The notes: generated by a model from the sequence alone, not told the origin. 64,000 nucleotides of DNA from Microbacterium maritypicum (GCF_041529975.1 NZ_CP168030.1:496001-560000); one strand, 5' to 3'. Positions 38,689 to 48,198 are shown, counted from the stretch's first letter. Program-made: numbers and translations.

Positions 38689-39468
38689 ATGGAACGGGAC
38701 GACTGGTCCATCCAGGAGATCGCGCGGCTGGCGGGCACCACGAGTCGCACGCTGCGGCACTACGACGACATCGGACTGCTGCCGCCATCGCGCATCGCGC
38801 CTAACGGCTACCGCCACTACGACGGGCAGGCGCTCGTGCGGCTGCAGCGCATCCTCCTGCTGCGAGAGCTCGGACTCGGGCTGCCGCAGATCGCGGAGGT
38901 GCTCGAACGCGAGCGCGGCGAGGCATCCGCCCTCGAGACCCATCTCGCGCTGCTGCGCGAGGAGCAGGCCCGGCTGGCGCGGCAGATCGCGTCGGTCGAA
39001 TCGACCATCACCGCATTGAGAGGAGGTGAGAACCTCATGGCAGAGAACATGTTCGACGGCTTCGACCACACCCAGTACAAGGAGGAGGTCGAGGATCGTT
39101 GGGGCAAGAAGGCCTACGCCGACAGCGACCGCTGGTGGCGGGGGATGACGGATGCCGAGCGCGCCGACTGGCAGCAGCGCGTGTCCGACCTCGGACGCGA
39201 CTGGATCGACGCGGCGGAGAGCGGCATCGACCCGGCATCCGCCGAGGCTCAGGATGTCGCGCGACGCCACGTGGAGTGGCTCACGGGCATCCCGGGTACG
39301 CCCGCCGCCGTCCCCGGCGGCGACGTCAAGGCGTACGTGATCGGGCTCGGCGAGATGTATGTCGCGGATCCGCGCTTCGGCGCGAACTACGCGACGTCGT
39401 CCGGCGGCATCCACGGCGCGGAGTTCGTCCGCGACGCGCTCCGCGTGTATGCGGAGGCGAACCTGTAG
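38689..39468 (+). CDS. TipA-like MerR-family activator
   Basis: This 259-residue protein has a MerR winged helix (WSIQEIARLAGTTSRTLRHYDDIGLLPPSR), a dimerisation coiled coil (about 75-118) and a C-terminal TipAS domain (DGFDHTQYKEEVEDRWGKKAY to VRDALRVYAEANL). TipAS domains trap thiopeptides and other drugs and then switch on transcription. An internal ATG with AGGAGG upstream (MAENMFDGFDHTQY, near 39037) could give a stand-alone drug-binding form, as TipAS is made from tipA in Streptomyces. AAGGAGG precedes the main ATG, and a MerR-type promoter lies just upstream. Confidence 0.92.
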   Translation: MERDDWSIQEIARLAGTTSRTLRHYDDIGLLPPSRIAPNGYRHYDGQALVRLQRILLLRELGLGLPQIAEVLERERGEASALETHLALLREEQARLARQIASVESTITALRGGENLMAENMFDGFDHTQYKEEVEDRWGKKAYADSDRWWRGMTDAERADWQQRVSDLGRDWIDAAESGIDPASAEAQDVARRHVEWLTGIPGTPAAVPGGDVKAYVIGLGEMYVADPRFGANYATSSGGIHGAEFVRDALRVYAEANL

Positions 39469-39477
39469 CGAGTGGGG

Positions 39478-39592
39478 GCGTTTCGTCTCGTCGCTGCGCT
39501 CCTCGCTCAACGACCGGGTGGGGACGTTCGCGCTCCTCGCTCAACGACCGCGACGACTGCGGTCGTTGAGCGAGCGGAGCGAGACGAAACGC
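39478..39592. repeat. inverted repeat with three copies of a GTCGTTGAGCGAG motif
   Basis: GGTCGTTGAGCGAGCGGAGC ... ACGAAACGC on the right (39561-39592) is matched in inverse on the left (39478-39514), with a further inverse partial copy (GCGCTCCTCGCTCAACGACC, 39530-39549). This has the look of an extragenic palindromic repeat family; similar GTTGAGCGAGC palindromes are, to my knowledge, common between genes in Microbacteriaceae. Confidence 0.85.
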
Positions 39593-39678
39593 CCCTCCCG
39601 GCGTATCCGGCCGTAGCGAACGGCGAGTCGAGGGGCAAGGGGGAGCCCCTGGCGCGGGGGCGGGCGTAGGGTCGTGCC

Positions 39679-40053
39679 ATGAGTCGGCGGCACAGGGACA
39701 GGGATGCATCGCCGCTGTTCCTCGTCGCTACCACGGCCTACGCGGCCAACTGCGCACTCGGCGCCTCGGTTGCCGCCCGGCTGATAGACACCAGCCGGTT
39801 CCGCTGGCTGCATCACGCGCTCTACATCGTCACCTGCGCGACCGTCGCCGCGGCCACGGTGGTCGGCTGGTCACAAGGTCCCCGCACCTCCGGTCGCCGC
39901 GCCGCCCTCGCACTGCTCCCCGCGGCGGGCCCCCTCGCCGCGATCCCGTACCTCGGCAGCCACGGCCGCCGGCATCCACTCGTCGCGCTCGCCGCGGCCC
40001 CCTTCATCGTCGCGGGACTCGTCGTCTCGCTCCGCCCCGCCGACCGGAAGTGA
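39679..40053 (+). CDS. small membrane protein
   Basis: This 124-residue protein has four hydrophobic stretches ([57 protein letters not shown] and [18 protein letters not shown]). No family is recognised. TAGGGT lies exactly 6 nt before the ATG, so the mRNA is probably leaderless. The nitroreductase gene starts 4 bases after its stop, so they form a two-gene operon. Confidence 0.7.
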   Translation: MSRRHRDRDASPLFLVATTAYAANCALGASVAARLIDTSRFRWLHHALYIVTCATVAAATVVGWSQGPRTSGRRAALALLPAAGPLAAIPYLGSHGRRHPLVALAAAPFIVAGLVVSLRPADRK

Positions 40054-40057
40054 CCGC

Positions 40058-40897
40058 ATGGAACTGCTCGACGCCATCCGCCGCCGCAAGACCACGAACG
40101 GGCTGTTCCTGCCCGACCCGGTCTCGGAGGAGCATCAGCGCATCCTCCTCGAAGCCGCGGGCCGCGCGCCCTCGCAGCTGAACAGTCAGCCGTGGCGGTT
40201 CGTCGTGATCGAGAGCCGCGACACGATCGAGCAGATCGCCCGCATCTCCGGAGAGAGCATGACCGAGGCGATGTCGAACGGCACGTTCTTCGAGCGCTAC
40301 AAGCCGTACTTCCGCTTCAGCCAGGCCGAGATGGAAGAGAAGCGCAGCGGGATGCTGTTCGACAAGCTGCCCGCCGCCCTCCGCCCGTTCACGAGCCAGG
40401 TGTTCACCAAGCGCGGCCAGACGCTCATGAACACGTTCGGGGTGCCCAAGACCCTCGGCTCCGAGAACCGCAAGCTCGTCGCGGGGTCGCCGCTGCTGAT
40501 CGGCGTCATGCTCGATCGCAGCGAGTACCGCCCGGGGCAGCTGTCGTCGTTCTACTCGGTGTTCAGCATGGGCGCGGCGATGGAGAACATCTGGCTCACG
40601 ACGGTCGAGCTCGGCATGGGCATCCAGTTCATCTCCTTCCCGATGGAGGTTCCGGGGCGCTGGGACGAGATCGTCGAGCTGCTGCGCGTGCCCGACGACC
40701 TCGAGCTCATGGCCGTCTACCGGCTGGGCTACCTGCCGCCCGAGCAGCGCCGACCCGCGATCGACTGGTCGAGCAGCCAGCGCAAGCTCGTGTCGCAGTA
40801 CGTGTTCCGCGAGAACGGAGACACGCCTCAGGAGGGGTGGGACGACGGCCCGACGACCGGCCCGGTCACTCCCGGCCCGAGCGCGGCAGGCGACTGA
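40058..40897 (+). CDS. nitroreductase-family protein
   Basis: This 279-residue flavoprotein has [42 protein letters not shown] (split over the first 45 residues), which is the FMN-binding start of nitroreductases, and [43 protein letters not shown] at the end. A central insert ([24 protein letters not shown]) lengthens it beyond the usual about 200. It probably reduces an electron-poor aromatic or quinone using NAD(P)H. Its last 32 bases overlap the convergent FAD/Rieske gene. Confidence 0.85.
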   Translation: MELLDAIRRRKTTNGLFLPDPVSEEHQRILLEAAGRAPSQLNSQPWRFVVIESRDTIEQIARISGESMTEAMSNGTFFERYKPYFRFSQAEMEEKRSGMLFDKLPAALRPFTSQVFTKRGQTLMNTFGVPKTLGSENRKLVAGSPLLIGVMLDRSEYRPGQLSSFYSVFSMGAAMENIWLTTVELGMGIQFISFPMEVPGRWDEIVELLRVPDDLELMAVYRLGYLPPEQRRPAIDWSSSQRKLVSQYVFRENGDTPQEGWDDGPTTGPVTPGPSAAGD

Positions 40898-42392
40898 GGT
40901 CCTTCACCGCCGGACCCTCGATGCGGGTGCCGTCGGCCGCGAACCGTGAGGCGTGCAGCGGGCAGTCCCACGTGCACTCGGCATCGTTCCACTCGAGCAC
41001 GCCGCCCATGTGCGTGCACACCGCGCCGACCGCGCGCGTCACGCCGTGGACCGTCGAGACGCCGACCGGACGACCGCCCCGGTTCGCCACCACGCCCTCG
41101 CCCTCGACGGGCTTCGCGACGGGAACCGAGCGGCTCTCGGCATCCGCCCATCCGCCGGCGAGCGCGGCCGCGACCTTCCCACCCTCGACGGCGCCGCGCC
41201 CGAGGTCGGCGGGCATGGTCATACGCGTGCCGATGGTCGTCATCCAGGTCGGCCGGTCGCGCCACGGCGTGCCGAGGATCTCGGCGGTGAGACGCTGCGC
41301 GGCAGCCGGTGCGTTCGACAGCCCCCACTTGGCGTAGCCCGTCGCGAACCGGATGCGGCCGAGACCGCGGGGCATCGCACCGACGAACGGGATCAGGTTG
41401 TGCGACTCGTAGTCCTGCGCCGACCACCGATGCGTCTCCTCGGCGCCGGGGAAGTGCAGCTGCGTCCAGGCGACGAGGTCGTCGACCGCGGCCTTCTCGC
41501 TGTCGGACCTGCCCACCGGGTGGCCGTTGCCTCCGACGACGAGCTGACCCTCGCCTCCGGGGCCGTCGGCCGCGCTCACCGGACGGACCGAGCGAGTCGG
41601 GCCGTCGACCGAGAGGAACATCCCCGTGGGCACATCGCCCGGCACCCGGAACGACACGCAGTACGACCGCAGCCCGTGCGTCTTGGCGAAGTACAGCCCG
41701 CGGTCGGTGATCGGGGTGCCGGTCGCGAGCACGATGTGGTCGGCGAAGATCGCCCCCGCCGTCGTGTCGACCCGACCGGGCAGCGCGCGGGTGCCGGTGG
41801 CGCGGACGCCGATGTGCAGAGTGCCGCCCGCACTCAGCAGCTCGTGGGCGAGCGCGACGGTCACGGCGACCGGGTCGATCGCGATCTGATCGTCGAGGGC
41901 CACGGCGGCGGCCACCGGGAACGGCGTCGACGGCACCGTCGTGGCGGCCAGCATCCGTGTCGGCAGCCCGGCCTCGCGGGCAGCGTCGTGCTGGTCTCGC
42001 ACGTCTCCTGCGCCGTCGGGACCCTGCGCGTAGGAGTGGTCGGTGTGGCGGGTGAACGGCACGTCCGCGCTCTCGGCGAAGGCGGTCAGCCACTCCATCC
42101 CCGACCTGTTGGCGTCGACGTACGCCCGCACCAGCGACGCCGGGTGGTGGCGGCGGATCGTCGCGAGTCGTGAGCCCTGCAGGAGCGACAGCTTGCCGGT
42201 GTTCGCGCCGGTCGCGAGCTCGGCGATGCCACCCGCGTCGATCACGGCCACATCGAGCCCGGCCCGGGTGAGCATGACGGCCGTCGTGAGGCCGGTGATG
42301 CCGGCGCCGACGACCACGACGTCGTGTCGCGCACCCTCCTCGAAGGGCGATCCGGTCGGCAGCGACTTCTCGAGCTTCCACAGAGGGGTCAT
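40866..42392 (-). CDS. FAD-dependent oxidoreductase with C-terminal Rieske domain
   Basis: This 508-residue protein has an N-terminal DAO-type FAD domain ([29 protein letters not shown]) and a C-terminal Rieske [2Fe-2S] domain with both ligand pairs: CTHMGG and CPLHASRF. Such fusions use the cluster to pass electrons to or from the flavin; substrates are mostly unknown. ATG at 42392 starts the conserved [12 protein letters not shown]; in-frame starts up to 42458 exist. It is divergent from crcB and overlaps the nitroreductase 3' end by 32 bases. Confidence 0.85.
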   Translation of the reverse strand: MTPLWKLEKSLPTGSPFEEGARHDVVVVGAGITGLTTAVMLTRAGLDVAVIDAGGIAELATGANTGKLSLLQGSRLATIRRHHPASLVRAYVDANRSGMEWLTAFAESADVPFTRHTDHSYAQGPDGAGDVRDQHDAAREAGLPTRMLAATTVPSTPFPVAAAVALDDQIAIDPVAVTVALAHELLSAGGTLHIGVRATGTRALPGRVDTTAGAIFADHIVLATGTPITDRGLYFAKTHGLRSYCVSFRVPGDVPTGMFLSVDGPTRSVRPVSAADGPGGEGQLVVGGNGHPVGRSDSEKAAVDDLVAWTQLHFPGAEETHRWSAQDYESHNLIPFVGAMPRGLGRIRFATGYAKWGLSNAPAAAQRLTAEILGTPWRDRPTWMTTIGTRMTMPADLGRGAVEGGKVAAALAGGWADAESRSVPVAKPVEGEGVVANRGGRPVGVSTVHGVTRAVGAVCTHMGGVLEWNDAECTWDCPLHASRFAADGTRIEGPAVKDLSRLPRSGRE

Positions 42393-42477
42393 GAGCACAG
42401 TCAACGGCGTGCGGTGCCCGGCATCCACGCCCTTGACATCGCCGCGGCGCACTGTCACGCGCGACTACAGTGGCGAC

Positions 42478-42852
42478 GTGACCCTCCGCCGCATCCTCCT
42501 CGTCGCCCTCGGCGGCACAGTGGGCACGGCGGCACGGCTCGGCCTGGGGCTCGCTCTCCCGGACGCCGGCGGTCTGCCCGTCGCCGTGCTCGTCGCGAAC
42601 GTGCTCGGCGCCCTGCTGATCGGCGTGTTGGCCGCGCGGATCCCCGCCTCTACGGATCTGCGACTGCTGCTCGGCACCGGGGTGCTCGGCGGCTTCACGA
42701 CGTACAGCGCCTTCATGACGGGGAGCGTGGAGCTGTGGGCGGATGCTCCGGTGCTCGCGTTCGCCTATGCCGCGGGTAGCCTCGTGCTCGGGCTCGCTGC
42801 CGCAGCTCTCGGGCTGCGCATCGCCCGCCCCCGCCCCGGAGCGGCATCGTGA
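42478..42852 (+). CDS. crcB: fluoride channel subunit CrcB/Fluc (copy 1)
   Basis: This 124-residue four-span protein has the Fluc landmarks GGTVGTAARLGLGL, LVANVLGALLIGVLA and the TM3 break GVLGGFTTYSAFMTGSVEL. Fluc channels export toxic fluoride as dual-topology or heterodimeric assemblies. TACAGT lies exactly 6 nt before the GTG, so it is probably leaderless; no fluoride riboswitch is seen. The stop overlaps the second crcB start (GTGA), as expected for an obligate pair. Confidence 0.93.
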   Translation: MTLRRILLVALGGTVGTAARLGLGLALPDAGGLPVAVLVANVLGALLIGVLAARIPASTDLRLLLGTGVLGGFTTYSAFMTGSVELWADAPVLAFAYAAGSLVLGLAAAALGLRIARPRPGAAS

Positions 42853-43208
42853 GCCCGCTGCTGTTCGTCGGCGCCGCGCTCGCCGGGGGCGTCGGTGCGG
42901 TGCTGCGATACGTCATCGACCTCGGCGTCGCCCGGCTGGCCGGTCGCCGGTTCCCGTGGGGGATCCTGCTGGTGAACCTCTCCGGATCCTTCGCGCTCGG
43001 CATCGTCACGACCGCACTGCCGGATGCCGCGTTCCTGCTCGGCGCCGGGCTGCTCGGCGGGTACACGACCTTCAGCACCGCGATGCTCGACACGGTCGCC
43101 CTGTGGCGCGACCGCGAGCGCCCGGCATCCGTCTTCAACGCCGTCGGGATGCTGCTGCTCGGCCTGCTCGCCGCGGGTCTCGGGCTGGCTGTCGGCTCGT
43201 TGTTCTGA
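42849..43208 (+). CDS. crcB: fluoride channel subunit CrcB/Fluc (copy 2)
   Basis: This 119-residue partner has GGVGAVLRYVIDLGVARL, LLVNLSGSFALGIVTT (the conserved Asn-rich pore segment) and GLLGGYTTFSTAMLDTVAL. In Gram-positive bacteria the two coupled genes make a heterodimer with opposite membrane orientation. Starts at a GTG that overlaps the preceding stop. Confidence 0.93.
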   Translation: MSPLLFVGAALAGGVGAVLRYVIDLGVARLAGRRFPWGILLVNLSGSFALGIVTTALPDAAFLLGAGLLGGYTTFSTAMLDTVALWRDRERPASVFNAVGMLLLGLLAAGLGLAVGSLF

Positions 43209-43236
43209 CCGCTCCCAGCGTCCTCACAATCCGGAA

Positions 43237-43256
43237 ATGTACAAACGTACATGTAC
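43237..43256. promoter_or_regulatory. TetR operator: two overlapping palindromes
   Basis: ATGTACAAACGTACAT (43237-43252) and GTACATGTAC (43247-43256) overlap by 6 bases. Both are perfect palindromes and lie 20-39 bases before the TetR start. Confidence 0.78.
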
Positions 43257-43275
43257 GGATGTCCAGGGGGTTCGG

Positions 43276-43863
43276 ATGGGTGATGGGTCGCGTCGTCGAC
43301 GTGACCCTGAAGCGCGCCGTCGCGAGATCGTGACCGCCGCCGCCGAGCTCATCGTCGAAGTGGGCGCCGAAGCCGTCACCCACCGCAAGGTCGCCGCCCG
43401 CGCCGGCGTTCCCCTCGGGGCGACCACCCAGTACTTCGACACCCTCGACGACCTCCGCTCCGCCGCCTTCCGCGCGCTCGCCGACGAGGTGGATGCGCGC
43501 CTCGACGGCGTCCGGCAGACCATCGCCGACCGCGGGGACAGCCCCGCCGTGATCGCCGCGCTCGTGTTCGAGAGCCTCGACGACCACCATGCCGTGCAGG
43601 CCGACCGCGCCGTGGTCACCGCGGCCGTGCATGACCCCCGGTTGCGCGAGCTCGCACGTCATCTCTCCGACCGGCTCGTGGAACTTCTCGAGCCGACCTA
43701 TGGCGAAGACCGCGCCCGAGCGGCGATGATCTTCATCGACGGCGTCATGTGGAGCATGCAGATCCGCGACGCCCATCTCGAACAGTCCTTCATCGAGACC
43801 GCACTGGCGCGGATCCTCGGAGATTCCGTCTCCACTCCCTCCGCAGCGACAGCCACACCCTGA
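43276..43863 (+). CDS. TetR-family repressor of the RND pump
   Basis: This 195-residue regulator has a TetR HTH (REIVTAAAELIVEVGAEAVTHRKVAARAGVPLGATTQYF) and a C-terminal ligand domain. ATG at 43276 has AGGGGG upstream at good spacing. Overlapping GTAC palindromes before it and a 16-base gap to the RND gene indicate autoregulation and control of the pump, which would be induced by a transported compound. Confidence 0.92.
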   Translation: MGDGSRRRRDPEARRREIVTAAAELIVEVGAEAVTHRKVAARAGVPLGATTQYFDTLDDLRSAAFRALADEVDARLDGVRQTIADRGDSPAVIAALVFESLDDHHAVQADRAVVTAAVHDPRLRELARHLSDRLVELLEPTYGEDRARAAMIFIDGVMWSMQIRDAHLEQSFIETALARILGDSVSTPSAATATP

Positions 43864-43879
43864 CACCGAGGAAACCGCC

Positions 43880-46800
43880 TTGTCGAAACTCGCCATCCTG
43901 AGCCTCAAGAACCGCGCGCTCATCGCCCTGATCACCATCGTCGCGGCGGTGTTCGGCGGGCTCGCGCTCACCAACCTCAAGCAGGAGCTGATCCCTTCGC
44001 TCGAGCTGCCGGCGCTCGTCGTAATGACGACGTACCCCGGTGCCTCACCCGAGGTGGTCGAGAACGACGTGTCGACGCCGATCGAGTCGGCGATCCAGGG
44101 CGTGCCGGGGTTGGAATCGACCACGGCCACCAGCACCACGAACGCCTCGATCGTGCAGGCGATGTTCGCCTACGGCACCAACCTCGCCACCGCCGAGCAG
44201 AAGATCCAGCAGGCGATCAACCGCGTCTCCTCGCAGCTGCCGGAAGACGTGGCCCCGCAGGTGCTGTCGGTCTCCATCGACGACTTCCCGGTGATCCAGG
44301 TGGCCGTCACCGGATTCGAGGATGCCGACAACGCGCAGGCCGAGCTCGAATCCGTCGCGATCCCCGAGCTGGAAGACGTCGATGGCGTGAACGCCGCCGA
44401 GATCGTCGGCGGTGTCGGGCAGCGCATCAGCATCACGCCCGACCCCGCCAAGCTCGCCGCCGAAGGCCAGAGCACGCAGGCGATCAGCAATGCGCTGCAG
44501 CAGAACGGCACGCTCTTCCCCGGCGGGGACATCACCGAGAACGGTCAGACGCTCACGGTGCAGACCGGAGCGAAGATCACCTCGGTCGAAGAGATCGCGG
44601 CACTCCCGCTCGTCGGTACCACCTCGACCATCGGCGATGTCGCCACGGTCGCGCAGGAGTCCGACCCGGTCACCTCGATCTCGCGCGTCGACGGCAAGGA
44701 CGCGCTCTCGATCTCGATCACCAAGCTCCCCGCCGCGAACACCGTGGAGGTGTCGAACGGCGTCATCGCCGCGCTCGACACGATCAGCGACGCCTTCCCC
44801 GACGCCGAGTTCACGATCATCTTCGACCAGGCGCCGTTCATCGTGCAGTCGATCGAGACGCTGGCGACCGAGGGCCTGCTCGGCCTGGTGTTCGCGGTGA
44901 TCGTGATCCTCGTGTTCCTGATGTCGATCCGCTCCACGCTCGTCACTGCCATCTCGATCCCGACCAGCGTGCTCATCACCTTCATCGGGCTGCAGGCGTT
45001 CGGCTACTCGCTGAACGTGCTGACCCTCGGTGCGCTCACGATCGCGATCGGCCGCGTGGTCGACGACTCCATCGTCGTGATCGAGAACATCAAACGTCAC
45101 TACGTCGGCGATGCCGACAAGGGTGATGCGATCCGCCTCGCCGTGCGCGAGGTCGCCATGGCGATCACGGCATCCACGATCACGACGGTCGCGGTGTTCC
45201 TGCCGATCGTCTTCGTCGGCGACATGGTCGGCGAGCTGTTCCGACCGTTCGCCATGACCGTGACCATCGCGATGGTCGCCTCGCTCCTGGTGGCCCTCAC
45301 CATCGTCCCGGTGCTCGCGTACTGGTTCCTGAAGCCGGGCAAGGAGCTCGTCGACGAGCACGGAAACGTCATCGACCCCGAGCACCCGGATGCTCCGCCG
45401 ACGCAGCTGCAGCGCGTCTACCGGCCGATCCTCGGCTGGACCCTCAAGCACTCCGGTGTCACGGTGATCCTCGCCGTCGTCGTGCTCGGCGCCACGCTCG
45501 CCGCCGCACCGCTCATGAAGATCAACTTCTTGAGCGACTCCGGCCAGAACACCATGACCGTCACGCAGGACCTCGGCCCGACCGCGAGCCTGCAGGCGAA
45601 GTCGGATGCCGCGGTCGAGGTCGAGGACGCACTCCTCGGCATCGACGGCATCGAGCACGTGCAGGCCTCGATCGGCACCAGCGGCTCGGCCCTCAGCGAC
45701 GCCTTCTCGGGCGGAGCGGGTGTTACCTACTCGGTGCTCACCGACGGCGACGCCGACCAGGAGAAGCTGCGCGCCGACGTGCAGGACGCGATCGACGGAC
45801 TCGGCGACGACGTGGGCGAGGTGTCGGTCGCGGCATCCGCCGGCTTCGGCTCGAGCGACATCGAGATCACGGTCACGGCATCCAACGCCGACGACCTGCA
45901 GACCGCGACCACCTCGGTCGTCGAGGAGCTCGACGGACGCGACGGCGTCGGCCAGGTGACCGACAACCTCGCCGCCTCGCTGCCGTACATCGCCGTGGTC
46001 GTCGACCGGGAGGCAGCCGCCCAGCGCGGTCTCTCCGAGGTCGCGGTCGGCTCGATCGTCTCGAACACCATGCGTCCGCAGCAGGCCGGATCGGTCGAGA
46101 TCGACGACACCGCGCTGACCATCTACATCGTCACGCCGGAGCCACCGACCACTGTCCAGGCGCTCAAGGAGCTCGCGATCCCGACCCCGCTCGGCGTCGT
46201 GCAGCTGCAGGACATCGCGACGGTCGAGCAGCGCAACGGCCCCACCTCGATCACGACCGAGCAGGGGCGCCGGACATCGACGGTCACCGTGCCGCCGGCA
46301 TCCGACAACCTCGCCACCGCCACGCAGTCGGTGACCGAGGCGCTCGCCGCAGCCGACCTGCCCGACGGTGCCTCGGCCGAGGTCGGCGGTGTCGCCTCGC
46401 AGCAGGCCGACTCGTTCTCGCAGCTCGGACTCGCGATGCTCGCGGCGATCCTGATCGTCTACGTGGTGATGGTCGCGGTGTTCAAGTCGCTGCGCCAGCC
46501 GCTGCTGCTGCTCGTCTCGGTGCCGTTCGCGGCGACCGGCGCGATCCTGCTGCAGATCGTCACGGGCGTGCCGCTGGGCGTCGCCTCGCTGATCGGTGTG
46601 CTGATGCTCATCGGCATCGTGGTGACGAACGCGATCGTGCTCGTCGACCTCGTGAACCAGTACAGGGAGAAGGGTCTGTCGACCATCGAGGCGGTGAAGG
46701 CCGGTGGCGAGAAGCGTCTGCGTCCGATCCTCATGACGGCACTCGCCACAATCCTCGCGCTGACGCCGATGGCTCTCGGCATCACCGGTCACGGCGGGTT

Positions 46801-47092
46801 CATCTCGCAGCCGCTCGCGATCGTCGTGATCGGCGGCCTGCTCTCCTCGACCGTGCTGACGCTGATCGTGCTGCCCACCCTCTACAACCTCGTCGAGGGT
46901 GCCAAGGAGCGGCGGGCCGCGCGCAAGGCCGGTGGGTCGGATGCCGGGGGAGCGCCGAAGCCGGATGCTCCCGTCGACCCCGACACGTCGGGTGCCGCTG
47001 TGGCTCCGGCCGGATCGGTGCTGATCGACGCGTCCGGCCTGCCGTACGCGCCGCAGCTCACGCGGCGCGAGCTGCGCGACCGCGGGGAGTAG
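43880..47092 (+). CDS. RND efflux permease, AcrB/MdtB-like (HAE1 branch)
   Basis: This 1070-residue pump has the 12-span RND layout with two large external loops: after span 1 (about 35-330) and after span 7 (about 555-860). The proton-relay Asp pair is in IGRVVDDSIVVIENI. Starts like AcrB (FGGLALTNLKQELIPSLELP), with PGASPEVVENDVSTPIE and FVAVIVILVFLMS-type span. In Gram-negatives this needs an adaptor and outer-membrane channel; neither is present here. The start codon is TTG with GAGGAA upstream. It lies in an operon with its TetR repressor. Confidence 0.9.
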   Translation: MSKLAILSLKNRALIALITIVAAVFGGLALTNLKQELIPSLELPALVVMTTYPGASPEVVENDVSTPIESAIQGVPGLESTTATSTTNASIVQAMFAYGTNLATAEQKIQQAINRVSSQLPEDVAPQVLSVSIDDFPVIQVAVTGFEDADNAQAELESVAIPELEDVDGVNAAEIVGGVGQRISITPDPAKLAAEGQSTQAISNALQQNGTLFPGGDITENGQTLTVQTGAKITSVEEIAALPLVGTTSTIGDVATVAQESDPVTSISRVDGKDALSISITKLPAANTVEVSNGVIAALDTISDAFPDAEFTIIFDQAPFIVQSIETLATEGLLGLVFAVIVILVFLMSIRSTLVTAISIPTSVLITFIGLQAFGYSLNVLTLGALTIAIGRVVDDSIVVIENIKRHYVGDADKGDAIRLAVREVAMAITASTITTVAVFLPIVFVGDMVGELFRPFAMTVTIAMVASLLVALTIVPVLAYWFLKPGKELVDEHGNVIDPEHPDAPPTQLQRVYRPILGWTLKHSGVTVILAVVVLGATLAAAPLMKINFLSDSGQNTMTVTQDLGPTASLQAKSDAAVEVEDALLGIDGIEHVQASIGTSGSALSDAFSGGAGVTYSVLTDGDADQEKLRADVQDAIDGLGDDVGEVSVAASAGFGSSDIEITVTASNADDLQTATTSVVEELDGRDGVGQVTDNLAASLPYIAVVVDREAAAQRGLSEVAVGSIVSNTMRPQQAGSVEIDDTALTIYIVTPEPPTTVQALKELAIPTPLGVVQLQDIATVEQRNGPTSITTEQGRRTSTVTVPPASDNLATATQSVTEALAAADLPDGASAEVGGVASQQADSFSQLGLAMLAAILIVYVVMVAVFKSLRQPLLLLVSVPFAATGAILLQIVTGVPLGVASLIGVLMLIGIVVTNAIVLVDLVNQYREKGLSTIEAVKAGGEKRLRPILMTALATILALTPMALGITGHGGFISQPLAIVVIGGLLSSTVLTLIVLPTLYNLVEGAKERRAARKAGGSDAGGAPKPDAPVDPDTSGAAVAPAGSVLIDASGLPYAPQLTRRELRDRGE

Positions 47093-47130
47093 CTCCCGCT
47101 TGGCGGGCGTGCGATCTCGCCCGCCGGCTG

Positions 47131-47214
47131 TTCACAACTCCTCAGAAAGGCCCCGGATCCGCATCCACATGCGCGATCCGGGGCCTTTCTGCTCGGTTCT
47201 TGAGGAGTTGTGAA
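47131..47214. terminator. nested terminator between convergent genes
   Basis: An inner 16-bp perfect stem (47144-47159 with 47175-47190, AGAAAGGCCCCGGATC arm) has T-rich ends on both strands, and an outer 14-bp pair TTCACAACTCCTCA/TGAGGAGTTGTGAA encloses it. It separates the RND gene from the aldose epimerase gene. Confidence 0.88.
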
Positions 47215-47244
47215 TGGCCCGACCCTGCGACGAGTCGGAACAGA

Positions 47245-48141
47245 TCAGCCGAGGGCGATGCCCCAGTGCAGCGTCCAGGTCTCGTCGGGGGCGAGACGAC
47301 GGATGCCGAGGCCGCTGTTCAACGCATCGGCGGGCGCGGTCATCGGCTCGATCGCGACCGCGAGACTCTGCCCCGGGTAGGCGGGCGTCGTGTACACCTG
47401 CACGTAGTCGAAGCCCTCGCCCTGCCACAGTGTCACGCGGCGGCCGTCGGGTGCCGTGAGCGAGTGCCGCACGCGGCCGTCGGTGTCGCGGGCGAGGTCG
47501 GTGAACCCGGTGTCGAGGGTCACGTCGCCCAGCCGCACCCCGTCGCGCAGGGCGGCCTCGGCGGGACGGGTGCCGGTGGGGAGCATCCGCTCGTCGGTCG
47601 TGAACGCCGTCTCCGCGGGCACACGCAGCACCAGGTCATGCGGGTCGACGTCGCCGATCGTCACGAAGGGGTGCGTGCCGAGGGCGACCGGTGCGGGCGT
47701 CGCCGAGCGGTTGGTGAGCGTGTGCGTGACCTCGATGCCGTCGGGCGTGAGCGTGTAGGTCACGGCGGTCTCGATCAGGTACGGGTAGCCGGTCTGGGGC
47801 ACGATCGTCGCCCGCAGCACGGCTTCGGCGTCGGTGTGCGACACCTCGTACGCCGTGAAGCGCAGCAGTCCGTGACTGGCATTGTTCAGCTTCGGCTCGG
47901 TGATCGCGAGCAGGCGCGAGGTTCCGTCGTCATCCCACCGACCGTCGCGCACGCGGTTCGGCCACGGGGCGAGGACCACGCCGGAACAGGCGGGAGTCGG
48001 CTGATCGAGCGGGTATGGAGGGACGAGGTCGACGCCGCCGATGCGCAGCGACCGCAGGGACGCGCCGACCTGTGCGATCTGGGCGGTCGCATCGCCGAGT
48101 CGGAGGGTGATCTGGGCGCCGGTGGGGGATGCGGAAGTCAC
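47245..48141 (-). CDS. aldose 1-epimerase-family protein
   Basis: This 298-residue beta-sandwich mutarotase has the pattern of the GalM-like group: GVDLVPPYPLDQPTPACSG, VLAPWPNRVRDGRW (active-site Arg), the catalytic His in ASHGLLRFTAYEV and ALGTHPFVTIG, and Glu in VAIEPMTAPADALN. It interconverts sugar anomers. GTG at 48141 was chosen because TACGAT lies exactly 6 nt upstream and the conserved domain begins soon after; a longer frame reaches GTG 48219 but covers the helicase promoter. Confidence 0.85.
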   Translation of the reverse strand: MTSASPTGAQITLRLGDATAQIAQVGASLRSLRIGGVDLVPPYPLDQPTPACSGVVLAPWPNRVRDGRWDDDGTSRLLAITEPKLNNASHGLLRFTAYEVSHTDAEAVLRATIVPQTGYPYLIETAVTYTLTPDGIEVTHTLTNRSATPAPVALGTHPFVTIGDVDPHDLVLRVPAETAFTTDERMLPTGTRPAEAALRDGVRLGDVTLDTGFTDLARDTDGRVRHSLTAPDGRRVTLWQGEGFDYVQVYTTPAYPGQSLAVAIEPMTAPADALNSGLGIRRLAPDETWTLHWGIALG

Positions 48142-48192
48142 TTCGACATCGTACGGCCACCCCCGCGTCGGCACTCTCTCAGGCGCGTCGGC

Positions 48193-48198
48193 TACACT
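48193..48198 (+). promoter_or_regulatory. candidate -10 of the DEAD-box helicase gene
   Basis: GGCTACACTTGTG has an extended-type TACACT about 225 bases before the helicase ATG. This implies a leader of roughly 220 nt. Confidence 0.5.

Noticed and set aside
42393-42477. Fluoride riboswitch before crcB
   Set aside because: The conserved GGNGATGGNGTTC and pseudoknot elements are absent, and the -10 lies only 6 nt before the start, leaving no leader.
44045-46792. Long antisense frame over the RND pump
   Set aside because: Shadow of the sense gene with His/Asp/Arg-rich nonsense sequence; the sense frame has clear RND motifs.
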